Assembly: GCA_964606165.1 (NCBI GenBank)
Contig: CAZSFQ010000016.1
Coordinates: 1 to 33,571, forward strand
Source of the DNA: UBA4923 sp964606165
GTDB lineage: Bacteria > Bacillota > Clostridia > Saccharofermentanales > DTU023
Reading direction: 5' to 3'
DNA: 33,571 nt
Shown here one piece after another: positions 8,524-17,091 of this stretch (the stretch's first letter is position 1; the number at the start of each line of letters is the position of its first letter). Both the position numbers and the translations under genes were made by a program. The notes under the pieces were generated by a model. That model ran no database searches. It had not been told where the DNA came from and saw only the letters and a list, made by a program, of their open reading frames with translations.

Positions 8524-10782
8524 ATGAGGATGCCCGCTTTACGTCTGGCAACCGTATTTGGAACCGGAATGGTTCTCCAGCAGAAGACGGTGACAAGACT
8601 TTTCGGTTTCACAAAAAGCGAAATGAATGTCACGGTTGAACTGGAGAGGTTTCCGGCTGAAACCCGTCAGGCTTCCAGGGCCAAGACGCAATACGGTCTT
8701 CTCCATCTTGAGGAGGAAAAGGCCGACCGGGACGGTTATTTTGAATTCCGCCTGCCTCCTCTGGAGGCTTCCTATGATCCCTACCGCCTGACCGTACGGT
8801 CGGGTGTTGAAGCCGTGATCGTCGATGATATTCTTGTCGGGGAAGTCTGGTTCGCGGCTGGTCAGGACAACATGGCGCAGACGGTAAGCATGTCGGACGC
8901 GGAGGAGCTGTTACCTGATTGTGTCAATCTGGCCGCGATCCGCTTCTTCCAGATGAGCGCGGACGGCCTCTCGGAGAAAGTTCCTGCGCACAGTTATACG
9001 CCTTTGGGCGAGGCCCAGGGAGGAGTTTGGCACCGCGGCGACCAGGGCTACCTGATGGAAGAGATCTCTGCGATTGCCTTTACCTTCGCGCGGGAATTCC
9101 ACTATGAGTCGGATCTGCCGGTGGGTGTCATCAATGCCGCTTGTCCCGGTACTTACATCCATGCCTGGCTGCCGCGCGAAATCATTGAATCGGATCCCAT
9201 TACTAAAAACCACGTAAGGGAGGTGCGGCTTTACCGCGACAAGGAGAACTGGAACAGCGACGAAGTTGAAAGCAGCAGGGCAGACCGGGATGAGGGGAGC
9301 CAGTCCCTGTCCTCCTTCCCCAAGCCGCAGATCGTGGCCCTGCTCGACGGCAGGCGGCCGGATCGCCTTGCGCCGGCGCCGGTTGTTATTCCGCGGGCAA
9401 CCATCCGCAAGGCAAGTGTTGTCCAGGATGTCGTTCCGCTGGAGCGCGTATTTTTGCCGCGAAATCAACCGGCCGCTATTTTCAATCACAAGGTAGCCCC
9501 TTTTGTCGGCTTGTCGGTCAGGGGGATCCTTTGGATGCAGGGCGAAAGCGATGCCGACAGTCCTGAGTATTACCTGCGGGCCTTTCGCCACCTTGTCGAT
9601 ATGTTCAACGAAATGTTTGAGCCCGTAGACGGGAAACTGGTTCTGGTCGTATCCCAGCTGCCGCCCTATCTCTACAATGGGCTGAATGCTTTCGGGCTTG
9701 CCGCTTTCAATGAAATGCTTGCCCATGCCTGTCACCGGGTGCCTGCCAGAGCCGGCCTGGTTACAGTCTATGACCTTTCGCCGGCATTTTTGGATCAGGA
9801 TTATTATTGCGCTGCCCTGACTCCCTATGCCAAAAGGGAAATCGGCCGCAGAATGTCGATTATTGCCCGGGGTCTGATCCAGGGGGATGATTTGCCCTCA
9901 AGCGCGCCGCAGCCCGTATCAATGGAGCGGGTTGGCAACAAGTGGATGATCGATCTCTCCCCTCCGGCAGTCAAGGGGCACGGCCTGCAGCTGCGCCAGG
10001 GCGACAGTGTCCTGAAAGGCTTTTCCATTTGTGACGCGAACCGGGTATTTATCAAAGCTGAAGCGCGCGTCCTCTACGGCGTGCGCGTCCTCGTCTGGCA
10101 CGATGAAATTGAGGATCCGCTGTCTTTGACTTACGCTTTTTCTGCCTTTAACAGTGAGGCCAACCTTTTCGGGGCGGACGGGATCCCCGTTTTACCCTTC
10201 CGCTTCGATCTGGAGCCGTCCTCATATCTGGCGCCCATGGTCTGGGCTGATTGCGACAGACTGACTGACTTTACATGGAAACAACCGCTTTCCCGGGACT
10301 CTTTGCGGTCAAAAAAGAAAGATTGGCCCGGTATCAATCCGCTATGGGACATCACAAGCGGCAGGGGAAAGCTTCATCTGACCGAAGAGGTCCAGGGATA
10401 CGGTAGCGCTGATATCAGGCTTGATTACTGGAATGCTGACGACCGTCCCCCCGTTATCGATGCCGCCGTTTCGCACGCGTCCGCCTACCCGCCCCTTGAT
10501 CTGTCTGCATACACGGGGATTGAGCTCACCCTGCTCAATCCGGATCATCAAAGCAAGACGATTCAGCTTCTGTTGGAGGACGCGAACGGCGTCGTCTTTG
10601 AGTCTCCTCCTGCCTCTGTCGAAGACGCGTTCAGGCAGCAGACACTGGTGTGGGGCCGGGAAAAGCTCGCCATTGACATGAGCAGGGTAACCCGCCTGGC
10701 CTTCCGGTTGATTGATCCGGCCGGCAGGGGTAGTCTTGTTTTTATCCGGGTAAATTTCCCCTACAGACCCGAAGAGGAGTAA
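8524..10782 (+). CDS. Sialate O-acetylesterase (SASA)-like protein with substituted catalytic residues; probable pseudoenzyme
   Basis: A 752-residue protein with no signal peptide, so probably cytoplasmic. Family marks are GEVWFAAGQDNM (106-117), VGVINAACPGTYIHAW, RGILWMQGESD (333-343) and a C-terminal block ALTPYAKREIGRRM (431-444). In active members the first block reads GQSNM with the nucleophilic serine; here that position is Asp115 (GAC, two base changes from a serine codon). The Asp-x-His of the last block (DIHP) is Ala431-Leu432-Thr433-Pro. All triad positions are therefore replaced while the surrounding fold is kept. After about residue 560 comes a beta-rich tail resembling a carbohydrate-binding module (LSAYTGIELTLLNP to the end). 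The start is ATG 8524 or, by better SD spacing from GGAG at 8519-8522, ATG 8530. It has its own promoter and is followed 16 nt later by valS. It may bind a glycan without cleaving it; its function is unknown. Confidence 0.75.
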   Translation: MRMPALRLATVFGTGMVLQQKTVTRLFGFTKSEMNVTVELERFPAETRQASRAKTQYGLLHLEEEKADRDGYFEFRLPPLEASYDPYRLTVRSGVEAVIVDDILVGEVWFAAGQDNMAQTVSMSDAEELLPDCVNLAAIRFFQMSADGLSEKVPAHSYTPLGEAQGGVWHRGDQGYLMEEISAIAFTFAREFHYESDLPVGVINAACPGTYIHAWLPREIIESDPITKNHVREVRLYRDKENWNSDEVESSRADRDEGSQSLSSFPKPQIVALLDGRRPDRLAPAPVVIPRATIRKASVVQDVVPLERVFLPRNQPAAIFNHKVAPFVGLSVRGILWMQGESDADSPEYYLRAFRHLVDMFNEMFEPVDGKLVLVVSQLPPYLYNGLNAFGLAAFNEMLAHACHRVPARAGLVTVYDLSPAFLDQDYYCAALTPYAKREIGRRMSIIARGLIQGDDLPSSAPQPVSMERVGNKWMIDLSPPAVKGHGLQLRQGDSVLKGFSICDANRVFIKAEARVLYGVRVLVWHDEIEDPLSLTYAFSAFNSEANLFGADGIPVLPFRFDLEPSSYLAPMVWADCDRLTDFTWKQPLSRDSLRSKKKDWPGINPLWDITSGRGKLHLTEEVQGYGSADIRLDYWNADDRPPVIDAAVSHASAYPPLDLSAYTGIELTLLNPDHQSKTIQLLLEDANGVVFESPPASVEDAFRQQTLVWGREKLAIDMSRVTRLAFRLIDPAGRGSLVFIRVNFPYRPEEE

Positions 10783-10798
10783 AGAAAGGCTGTAAGGC

Positions 10799-13450
10799 AT
10801 GAAAAAGATCGAACAGATTCCAAAATCATTTGAACCTGGCAGGGAGGAAGCTTCCATCTATAAGGACTGGGAGAATTCCGGCTCCTTCCACGCGGAATCG
10901 CCTTCGGAAAAAGAATCCTTCTGCATTGTGATGCCCCCGCCCAATATCACGGGTGAACTTCATATGGGTCATGCCCTTGACAACACGCTGCCAGATGTTC
11001 TAACGCGCTTCCAACGGATGCGCGGCAAGAACGCGCTCTTTCTGCCTGGCACCGATCATGCGTCAATCGCCACGGAAGCCATTGTCGTCCAGCGGATGAA
11101 AGAAGAGGGGCTTTCAAAGGAAGGTGTTGGCCGTGAGGGTTTCCTCCAGAGGGCCTGGCTGTGGAAAGATGAATTCAATGATCGAATCGTTGAGCAGCAA
11201 AAAAGGCTGGGACTTTCGTGCGACTGGCAGCGTCACCGTTTTACCATGGACGAGGGTCTTTCCCGCGCTGTGATACGTGTCTTTGTCAATCTGTACCGGG
11301 AGGGGCTGGTCTACCGGGGGGAGCGCATCATCAACTGGTGCCCTGTCTGCGGGACTTCCATTTCGGATATCGAAGTTGAGCACAAAGAGCAGGCCGGACA
11401 TTTTTACACCATCCGTTATCCCTTCGAGGACGGCGTGGGCGGCATTGAAATCGCGACGACCCGCCCCGAGACCATGCTGGCGGATACAGCCGTCGCCGTC
11501 CATCCGCAAGATGAACGTTTTGAGCACCTTGCAGGCCGCAAGCTCCGGCTGCCCTTGACCGACCGTGTTATTCCAATCATTACGGACGAATACGTCGATC
11601 CGGATTTCGGGACGGGACTGGTGAAAATTACACCGGCCCACGACCCCAATGATTATGAAATCGGGCTTCGGCATGATCTGCCGGTGATCGATATCCTGAC
11701 CCTGGACGGCCGCATGACGGATGCCTGCGGCGCTTACGCGGGAATGACAGTTGCCGTGGCGCGAAAAGCCGTGATCGCTGACCTGGAATCTCAGGGCCTG
11801 CTCATCAAGGTCGAGCCCATGCGTCATAATATCGGAACCTGTCAGCGCTGCCATACCATCGTGGAGCCGAAAATTTCTCTTCAGTGGTTCGTGCACATGG
11901 AGCCCCTGGCCCGGCCCGCCATCGAGCTTGTGCGCGAGGGCGGAACCCGGTTTGTACCTGATCGCTTTAAAAAGATTTACTTCAATTGGATGGAAAATAT
12001 CCGTGACTGGTGCATCTCGCGGCAATTATGGTGGGGGCACCGGATTCCCGCCTGGTATTGCGACCAATGCGGGGAAATCATTGTTGCCGAGGAGACGCCT
12101 TCCAAGTGCCCGGTCTGCGGCAAGGCCAGTCTCAGGCAGGAGGAGGATACGCTGGATACCTGGTTCTCTTCTGCGCTCTGGGCCTTTTCCACCCTGGGCT
12201 GGCCCGATGAAACAGACGATTTCAAGACATTTTATCCGACCGATGTCCTGGCAACGGGCTATGACATTATTTTCTTCTGGGTCGCCCGGATGATTTTCTC
12301 TTCCCTCCACCAGACAGGCCGCGCGCCCTTTCATACGGTTCTGATTCACGGCCTGGTCCGTGATGAGCTGGGCAGGAAGATGTCCAAGTCATTGGGCAAT
12401 GGGGTCAATCCGCTTGAAATGATTGACCTTTACGGCGCGGACGCGCTCCGCTTCGCCTTGATCACGGGCAACGCGCCGGGGAATGATCTTCGCTGGCGCG
12501 AGGAAAAGTTTGAGAACGGCCGTAATTTCATCAATAAAATCTGGAATGCCTTCCGTTTCATTGTCATGAATCTGGACGACAGAACCGATTTTCCTGACCT
12601 GAAAGAAGTGGATCTGAACCTGGAAGACCGCTGGATCATGTCCGAGCTCAAGGAGACCATCCATGAGGTGACGGATCATCTGGAGTCCATGGAACTGGGT
12701 CTGGCCCAGGAAAAGATCTATTCCTTCCTCTGGGACCTTTTCTGTGACTGGTACATAGAGATGGTCAAAGAACGGTTGCAGGAGGGCGGCGCCGCGCGCC
12801 AAACGGCCCAGGCCGTACTCTACCGTGTCTTCTCGGACACCATGGCCCTGCTACACCCCTTCATGCCCTTTGTCACCGAGCGGGTTTTCGGGATTCTGCA
12901 TGAAGGTGAGCTCCTGATCAAGGCTCCCTGGCCTGAGGAGGAAGCCTGCCGCGAGGACCCTGAAGCCACCAGGGTTATGCGCCATATGATCAGCGCCATC
13001 CGCGGGGTGCGTAATATCCGCGCGGAATACAAGATCAAGCCGGCACATCTGTTCGCCGCGAGACTTAGAACGGATGATGACGGACTGGTCGCCGGACTGG
13101 CGGCAGCCGGGCCGACACTGGCGCGCCTGGCGGGGATATCCAAGCTGGAGCGCGTCCCGGAAGGTTTTTCACAATCGGCCGGCGATGTGGTCGTGGTATT
13201 CACCGGTGGTGAAGTGGTGGTGCCTTTGCGCGAACTGGTTGATGTCGCCTCGGAAGTCATCCGGCTGGAAAAAGAGGCGAACGGACTGCGCAGTGAAATC
13301 AATCGTGCCCAGGGTATGCTGACCAACCGGCAGTTTCTGGAAAAGGCACCTGCTGAGGTGGTCTCCCAGCAGAGATCCAAGAAAGAGGATTACGAGTCTC
13401 AACTGGACAAGGTCGAACAACAGCTCGATTATCTCAAGGATCTGAAATAA
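10799..13450 (+). CDS. valS: Valine--tRNA ligase
   Basis: Class I aminoacyl-tRNA synthetase that charges tRNA-Val and edits mischarged threonine. At 883 residues it is of normal length. The HIGH motif is H55-M56-G57-H58 in PPPNITGELHMGHALDN, and the KMSKS motif is K527-S531 in GRKMSKSLGNGVNP. The editing (CP1) domain holds ATTRPETMLADTAVAVHP and GTGLVKITPAHDPNDYE. Cysteine pairs at WCPVCG and CDQCG/CPVCG suggest a zinc knuckle. The last 65 or so residues form the coiled-coil arm typical of ValS. The ATG at 10799 lies 16 nt after the esterase-like gene. There is no room for a T-box leader immediately upstream, unlike many Bacillota synthetase genes, so expression probably depends on the promoter near 8480 or on read-through. 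Confidence 0.98.
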   Translation: MKKIEQIPKSFEPGREEASIYKDWENSGSFHAESPSEKESFCIVMPPPNITGELHMGHALDNTLPDVLTRFQRMRGKNALFLPGTDHASIATEAIVVQRMKEEGLSKEGVGREGFLQRAWLWKDEFNDRIVEQQKRLGLSCDWQRHRFTMDEGLSRAVIRVFVNLYREGLVYRGERIINWCPVCGTSISDIEVEHKEQAGHFYTIRYPFEDGVGGIEIATTRPETMLADTAVAVHPQDERFEHLAGRKLRLPLTDRVIPIITDEYVDPDFGTGLVKITPAHDPNDYEIGLRHDLPVIDILTLDGRMTDACGAYAGMTVAVARKAVIADLESQGLLIKVEPMRHNIGTCQRCHTIVEPKISLQWFVHMEPLARPAIELVREGGTRFVPDRFKKIYFNWMENIRDWCISRQLWWGHRIPAWYCDQCGEIIVAEETPSKCPVCGKASLRQEEDTLDTWFSSALWAFSTLGWPDETDDFKTFYPTDVLATGYDIIFFWVARMIFSSLHQTGRAPFHTVLIHGLVRDELGRKMSKSLGNGVNPLEMIDLYGADALRFALITGNAPGNDLRWREEKFENGRNFINKIWNAFRFIVMNLDDRTDFPDLKEVDLNLEDRWIMSELKETIHEVTDHLESMELGLAQEKIYSFLWDLFCDWYIEMVKERLQEGGAARQTAQAVLYRVFSDTMALLHPFMPFVTERVFGILHEGELLIKAPWPEEEACREDPEATRVMRHMISAIRGVRNIRAEYKIKPAHLFAARLRTDDDGLVAGLAAAGPTLARLAGISKLERVPEGFSQSAGDVVVVFTGGEVVVPLRELVDVASEVIRLEKEANGLRSEINRAQGMLTNRQFLEKAPAEVVSQQRSKKEDYESQLDKVEQQLDYLKDLK

Positions 13451-13479
13451 GAACGTCAAAGCCTTATGGCAGGGTGCGC

Positions 13480-13485
13480 TATACT
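13480..13485 (+). promoter_or_regulatory. Possible -10 box ahead of fba
   Basis: TATACT lies in the 89-nt gap between valS and fba, about 55 nt before the aldolase start. No good -35 is present at the right distance (only a GTCAAA-like hexamer at 13455-13460), so this is a weak call. Confidence 0.3.
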
Positions 13486-13526
13486 GAAAACCAGGATTCA
13501 ATGGCCTGCAATGACAAGGCGAAAAT

Positions 13527-13536
13527 AAAGGAGGTG
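13527..13536 (+). promoter_or_regulatory. Strong Shine-Dalgarno site that fixes the fba start
   Basis: AAAGGAGGTG, close to the full anti-SD complement, ends 3 nt before the ATG at 13540. The reading frame is open further up, to 13474, but no upstream start has such a site. Confidence 0.75.
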
Positions 13537-13539
13537 CGT

Positions 13540-14481
13540 ATGCCATTGGTGACCAGTACTGAAATGTTCAAAAAGGCCTATGAGGGTGGGTACGCCATCG
13601 GGGCTTTCAATGTCAACAATATGGAGATCATCCAGGGTATCGTCAATGCCGCCAAGCAGCTGAAGGCGCCGCTCATTTTGCAGGTATCCGCGGGAGCGCG
13701 CAAGTATGCCAACCAGACCTATCTGGTGAAACTGGTCGAGGCCGCCCTGATTGATTCGGAACTGCCCATCGCGCTCCATCTCGATCACGGTGACAGCTTC
13801 GAACTTTGCAAGGACTGCATCGACAATGGCTTTACCTCTGTCATGATTGATGCGTCACACCTGCCCTTCGAGGAAAATATCGCCTTGACCCGGCGCGTTG
13901 TCGACTACGCGCACAGCAGCGACCCGGCAGTCGTCGTTGAGGCGGAACTGGGCCGGCTTGAAGGGGTGGAAGACGATATCAGGGTATCCGCCGAAGATGC
14001 CTCCTATACCGATCCCGGCCAGGTCGAGGAGTTCGTAAGCCGGACCGGCTGTGATTCGCTGGCCATCGCGATCGGGACAAGCCACGGCGCTTACAAGTTC
14101 AAGCCGGGGCAAAAGCCAGAATTGCGCTTTGACATACTCGAGGAGGTCGCCCGCCGTCTGCCGGGCTTTCCCATCGTCCTGCACGGGGCAAGCAGCGTTC
14201 TGCCCCAGTATGCCGAGACCATTAACCAGTATGGCGGCTCCATGCCGGATGCTGCGGGGATCCCGGAAAGCATGCTTCGTAAAGCTGCGTCCATGGCAGT
14301 TTGCAAAATTAACATTGATACGGATCTGAGAATGGCCATGACAGCTTCCATCCGCCAGCATATGGCCCTGAATCCGTCGCACTTTGATCCGCGTCAGTAT
14401 CTGGGACCCGCGCGCCAGGCCATCGAGGAGCTGGTCAACCACAAGATAGTCAATGTGCTGGGTTGCGCGGGCAAGGCCTGA
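13540..14481 (+). CDS. fba: Class II fructose-1,6-bisphosphate aldolase
   Basis: Zinc-dependent glycolytic aldolase that splits fructose-1,6-bisphosphate into dihydroxyacetone phosphate and glyceraldehyde-3-phosphate. It has 313 residues from the ATG with the strong SD. Zinc-binding and active-site positions are visible: D82-H83 in HLDHGDS, H182 in GTSHGAYKF and H215 in IVLHGASS. The phosphate-binding part is KINIDTDLRMA. The stretch between the last histidine and KINIDTDLR contains an insertion (NQYGGSMPDAAGIP) typical of the longer class II members of about 310 residues, compared with the 285-residue Bacillus FbaA. The neighbours are valS upstream and ligA 5 nt downstream, so it is not in a glycolytic cluster. 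The identification is secure. Confidence 0.96.
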   Translation: MPLVTSTEMFKKAYEGGYAIGAFNVNNMEIIQGIVNAAKQLKAPLILQVSAGARKYANQTYLVKLVEAALIDSELPIALHLDHGDSFELCKDCIDNGFTSVMIDASHLPFEENIALTRRVVDYAHSSDPAVVVEAELGRLEGVEDDIRVSAEDASYTDPGQVEEFVSRTGCDSLAIAIGTSHGAYKFKPGQKPELRFDILEEVARRLPGFPIVLHGASSVLPQYAETINQYGGSMPDAAGIPESMLRKAASMAVCKINIDTDLRMAMTASIRQHMALNPSHFDPRQYLGPARQAIEELVNHKIVNVLGCAGKA

Positions 14482-14486
14482 TTGCC

Positions 14487-16604
14487 ATGGCGGATCACCG
14501 GCCGGAGCCATCGAAACCGGACCCGCGCCTTCAAGGCGGCATTGCCGAGGCGGTCACCCAGGCCCTGAAGGCGGCTGAACCTGACTCAAAACAGGTTGCG
14601 GCCGCTTTGATCTCCAGGCTGACCCAGCTTCTTCGAGTCCTTAATCACGCCTATTACGACCTTGATTCACCGCTGGCGGAAGACACCGATTACGACAGGC
14701 TTTTGCACAGACTCGAGCTGCTTGAGAAAAAATGGCCCGGCTTATCGGGTGACGATTCGCCGGCGAAACGTGTAGGCGGAGGGATTTCGGAAAAATTCAC
14801 CCCGGTACCTCATCGTTTCCCCATGCTCTCACTTCTGGACGTCTTCTCCCGTGATGAAGTGACCGCTTTCGCCGACCGGGCAGCCAGCCAGGCCCGGGAT
14901 CCCCGATTTCTTGTGGAAATGAAAATTGACGGCCTCTCCGTCAGCCTGACCTATGGGAACGGCCGTCTGCTCCGTGGCGTGACACGCGGGGATGGCGTCA
15001 CTTCCGGGGAAGACATCACGGAGAACATCATGGAGATCAAGGCCATTCCCCAAGTGCTGACCGAGCCGGTGGAAGAACTGGTCGTTCGCGGGGAAGTCTT
15101 CATGCCCTTTAAGTCCTTCGAGCGTTTGAATGCCCTGCTGGACAAGAAGGGCGAGAAATTGTTTGCCAACCCGCGAAACGCTGCTGCGGGTACTCTGCGC
15201 CAGCTCGACGCATCCATAGTTGCCGGGCGCGGCCTGTCCTTCTTTGCCTTTGATGTCCAGCATTCGACCCGGGACTTTGATTATGATTCCGAATCGCTTG
15301 ACTGGCTTTCAGAACTGGGCTTTTTGGTCATACCGGAGATCAGGCTGGCCATGACCCGTGAAGAGATCATGGAAGCCGTCGATGAGATTGAAAAAAAGCG
15401 GGGAGTTCTGCCCTTTGGAATTGACGGCGCGGTCATCAAGCTCGACCGGCTGGAGGAACGCGGGCAGATCGGGTCGACCAACAAGTACCCCCGGTGGGCC
15501 GTGGCCTACAAGTACCCGCCGGAACAAAAGGAAACGAAGATTGTCGATATCAGGGCACAGGTGGGCAGGACCGGCAGGATCACACCCCTGGCCTGGCTGG
15601 AGCCCGTCAATCTGGCAGGCACCACGGTGAGGAGGGCGACCCTCCACAACCAAAGTTACATTGATCAGCTCGATATCCGGATCGGCGATACGGTTCTGGT
15701 CCAGAAGGGGGGCGACATTATCCCGGCCGTTGTCCAGGTTATCAAGGAGAAAAGACCGGCCGGCACCAAGGCCTATCAGCTGCCGGATCATTGCCCCGCC
15801 TGCGGCTCCAGGACGGAATATACAGGAGGCGGTGTTGATCTTTACTGCACAGGGATTGACTGTCCCGCGCAGCTTGTCCGCCACCTGTCCTACTTCGCTT
15901 CAAAAGAAGCCATGGATATCACCGGCATCGGGGAGAAGACAGCGCAGGCTTTGATCGAAAAGGGCTTTGTCAAGTCGATCGCGGATCTGTACACCCTCCA
16001 TGAAAAACGCGATGAGCTCATCGCTGACGGCTCCGTTGGGAGGCAGAAGACTGTAGACAATCTGCTTTCTGAAATTGAGAATTCCAAAAACATGCCCCCT
16101 GACCGCCTTCTGACCGGCTTCGGGATCCCGCTTGTGGGCAGGCAGACAGCCAGGACGCTGATGGCAGTCATTCCCTCCATCAGAAAGATCGCTGGCACGG
16201 ATGAGGAAACACTGGCTTCCATCCGCGACATCGGCCCGGCTACCGCCCGTGAAATCCATCTCTGGTTCCGGCTGCCTCAAACAGAAAGGCTTCTGAACCG
16301 GCTTGAAGTTTACGGTCTGCCCTTTTCCGAATCCACTCCGGCAGACGGAAGGCAGCTGGAGGGCAGGACCTATGTTTTGACGGGGACACTTGGATCCATG
16401 ACCCGCAATGAAGCCAGAGAGGTCCTGGAAAGCCTGGGTGCCCGTGTTTCCAACTCGGTATCTTTGTCTACAAGCGCGGTGATCGTGGGCGAGAATCCGG
16501 GCGGGAAAGCTGAGCGCGCCCGCGAACTGGGCCTCCCGGTCTTGAATGAGCAGGAGTTTGCCGCCTGGTTGGCTGATTTAGGCCAAGGAGCCGGATCCTC
16601 ATGA
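14487..16604 (+). CDS. ligA: NAD+-dependent DNA ligase
   Basis: Seals nicks in replication and repair using NAD+. It has 705 residues from ATG 14487; a TTG at 14463 in frame would add eight residues overlapping fba and is less likely. Order of parts: Ia domain with DYDRLLHRLELLE; adenylation domain with the nucleotidyl-accepting lysine K146 in EMKIDGLSVSL; OB fold (AQVGRTGRITPLA); a four-cysteine zinc finger (CPACGSRTEY through IDCPAQ); helix-hairpin-helix region (MDITGIGEKTAQALIEKG); and a C-terminal BRCT domain (GRTYVLTGTLGSMTRNEA). The residues before the Ia domain form a roughly 30-residue extension unlike Bacillus LigA. The start follows the fba stop by 5 nt and the stop overlaps the next ATG (ATGA), so fba, ligA and the next gene are likely cotranscribed. 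Confidence 0.97.
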   Translation: MADHRPEPSKPDPRLQGGIAEAVTQALKAAEPDSKQVAAALISRLTQLLRVLNHAYYDLDSPLAEDTDYDRLLHRLELLEKKWPGLSGDDSPAKRVGGGISEKFTPVPHRFPMLSLLDVFSRDEVTAFADRAASQARDPRFLVEMKIDGLSVSLTYGNGRLLRGVTRGDGVTSGEDITENIMEIKAIPQVLTEPVEELVVRGEVFMPFKSFERLNALLDKKGEKLFANPRNAAAGTLRQLDASIVAGRGLSFFAFDVQHSTRDFDYDSESLDWLSELGFLVIPEIRLAMTREEIMEAVDEIEKKRGVLPFGIDGAVIKLDRLEERGQIGSTNKYPRWAVAYKYPPEQKETKIVDIRAQVGRTGRITPLAWLEPVNLAGTTVRRATLHNQSYIDQLDIRIGDTVLVQKGGDIIPAVVQVIKEKRPAGTKAYQLPDHCPACGSRTEYTGGGVDLYCTGIDCPAQLVRHLSYFASKEAMDITGIGEKTAQALIEKGFVKSIADLYTLHEKRDELIADGSVGRQKTVDNLLSEIENSKNMPPDRLLTGFGIPLVGRQTARTLMAVIPSIRKIAGTDEETLASIRDIGPATAREIHLWFRLPQTERLLNRLEVYGLPFSESTPADGRQLEGRTYVLTGTLGSMTRNEAREVLESLGARVSNSVSLSTSAVIVGENPGGKAERARELGLPVLNEQEFAAWLADLGQGAGSS

Positions 16605-17014
16605 TGCACCTCTATTTCCTGGCCGGACTTTTTGCCAGCGCCGCCATGGTATTGGCCCTCCTGACCCTTCTGGTCATTTCACTTCGCAGCAATTGGAATC
16701 ACGCCAACCGCTTCCGGCTTTCTTATCTTGCCCCTGTAGTCCTGGCAGCCGCCATCGTCTATTTCTGTGTAACTGAATTCGTCCCGCGCGCATTTGATCT
16801 TGTTCACATGGCGGGGCGCCACTATGATGTCGCCGACATTGATCTTCAAAAGAGTTCTTTAGGGAGAAGCTCTTTGATCGCAGACGGTCTCTCTTACTAT
16901 TTCATGCCCGGCACCTTTGACAAGAATTCCAGGGGCCGCTTCCAGGTCATGTTTACGCCCGGTACGCGCTTCATCGTTCACGCGACCTACCTGGAAGACT
17001 CGGCGGAAAAATAG
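16601..17014 (+). CDS. Small membrane protein of unknown function
   Basis: I do not recognise this 137-residue protein. It has two hydrophobic helices near the N-terminus (about 4-28 and 42-62) joined by a short polar loop with SLRSNWNHANRFR, then a soluble region of about 75 residues (after FDLVHMAGRHYDVADIDL). The soluble part has alternating hydrophobic positions suggestive of beta strands (RFQVMFTPGTRFIVHATYL). Because the helices form a hairpin, the tail is expected on the same side of the membrane as the N-terminus; which side is not clear. Its start overlaps the ligA stop in an ATGA, so translation is probably coupled. Nothing nearby indicates its role. Confidence 0.7.
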   Translation: MMHLYFLAGLFASAAMVLALLTLLVISLRSNWNHANRFRLSYLAPVVLAAAIVYFCVTEFVPRAFDLVHMAGRHYDVADIDLQKSSLGRSSLIADGLSYYFMPGTFDKNSRGRFQVMFTPGTRFIVHATYLEDSAEK

Positions 17015-17076
17015 GGGACTGCGCTCCATTTTGACCCCAACAAAATAAAGTTCCCGCATTCTTCCCATAATGGTGT

Positions 17077-17086
17077 GGGAGGTGAT
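17077..17086 (+). promoter_or_regulatory. Ribosome binding site of the Spo0A-domain gene
   Basis: GGGAGGTGAT matches nearly the whole anti-SD sequence and ends 5 nt before the ATG at 17092. It supports that start and efficient translation. Confidence 0.65.
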
Positions 17087-17091
17087 GCCGG

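Noticed and set aside
8911..9735. 274-codon minus-strand frame inside the esterase-like gene
   Set aside because: It is a shadow of the SASA-like coding frame, with no ribosome site or recognisable motif.
10783..10798. T-box leader for valS
   Set aside because: Only 16 nt separate the upstream stop from the valS start, and no T-box or specifier structure can fit.
11114..12025. 303-codon minus-strand frame inside valS
   Set aside because: It is antisense to conserved synthetase domains and has no family resemblance.
17031..17071. TTGACC plus CATAAT as a promoter for the Spo0A-domain gene
   Set aside because: The two hexamers are 29 nt apart, too far for a sigma-A promoter, and no better-spaced pair is visible.
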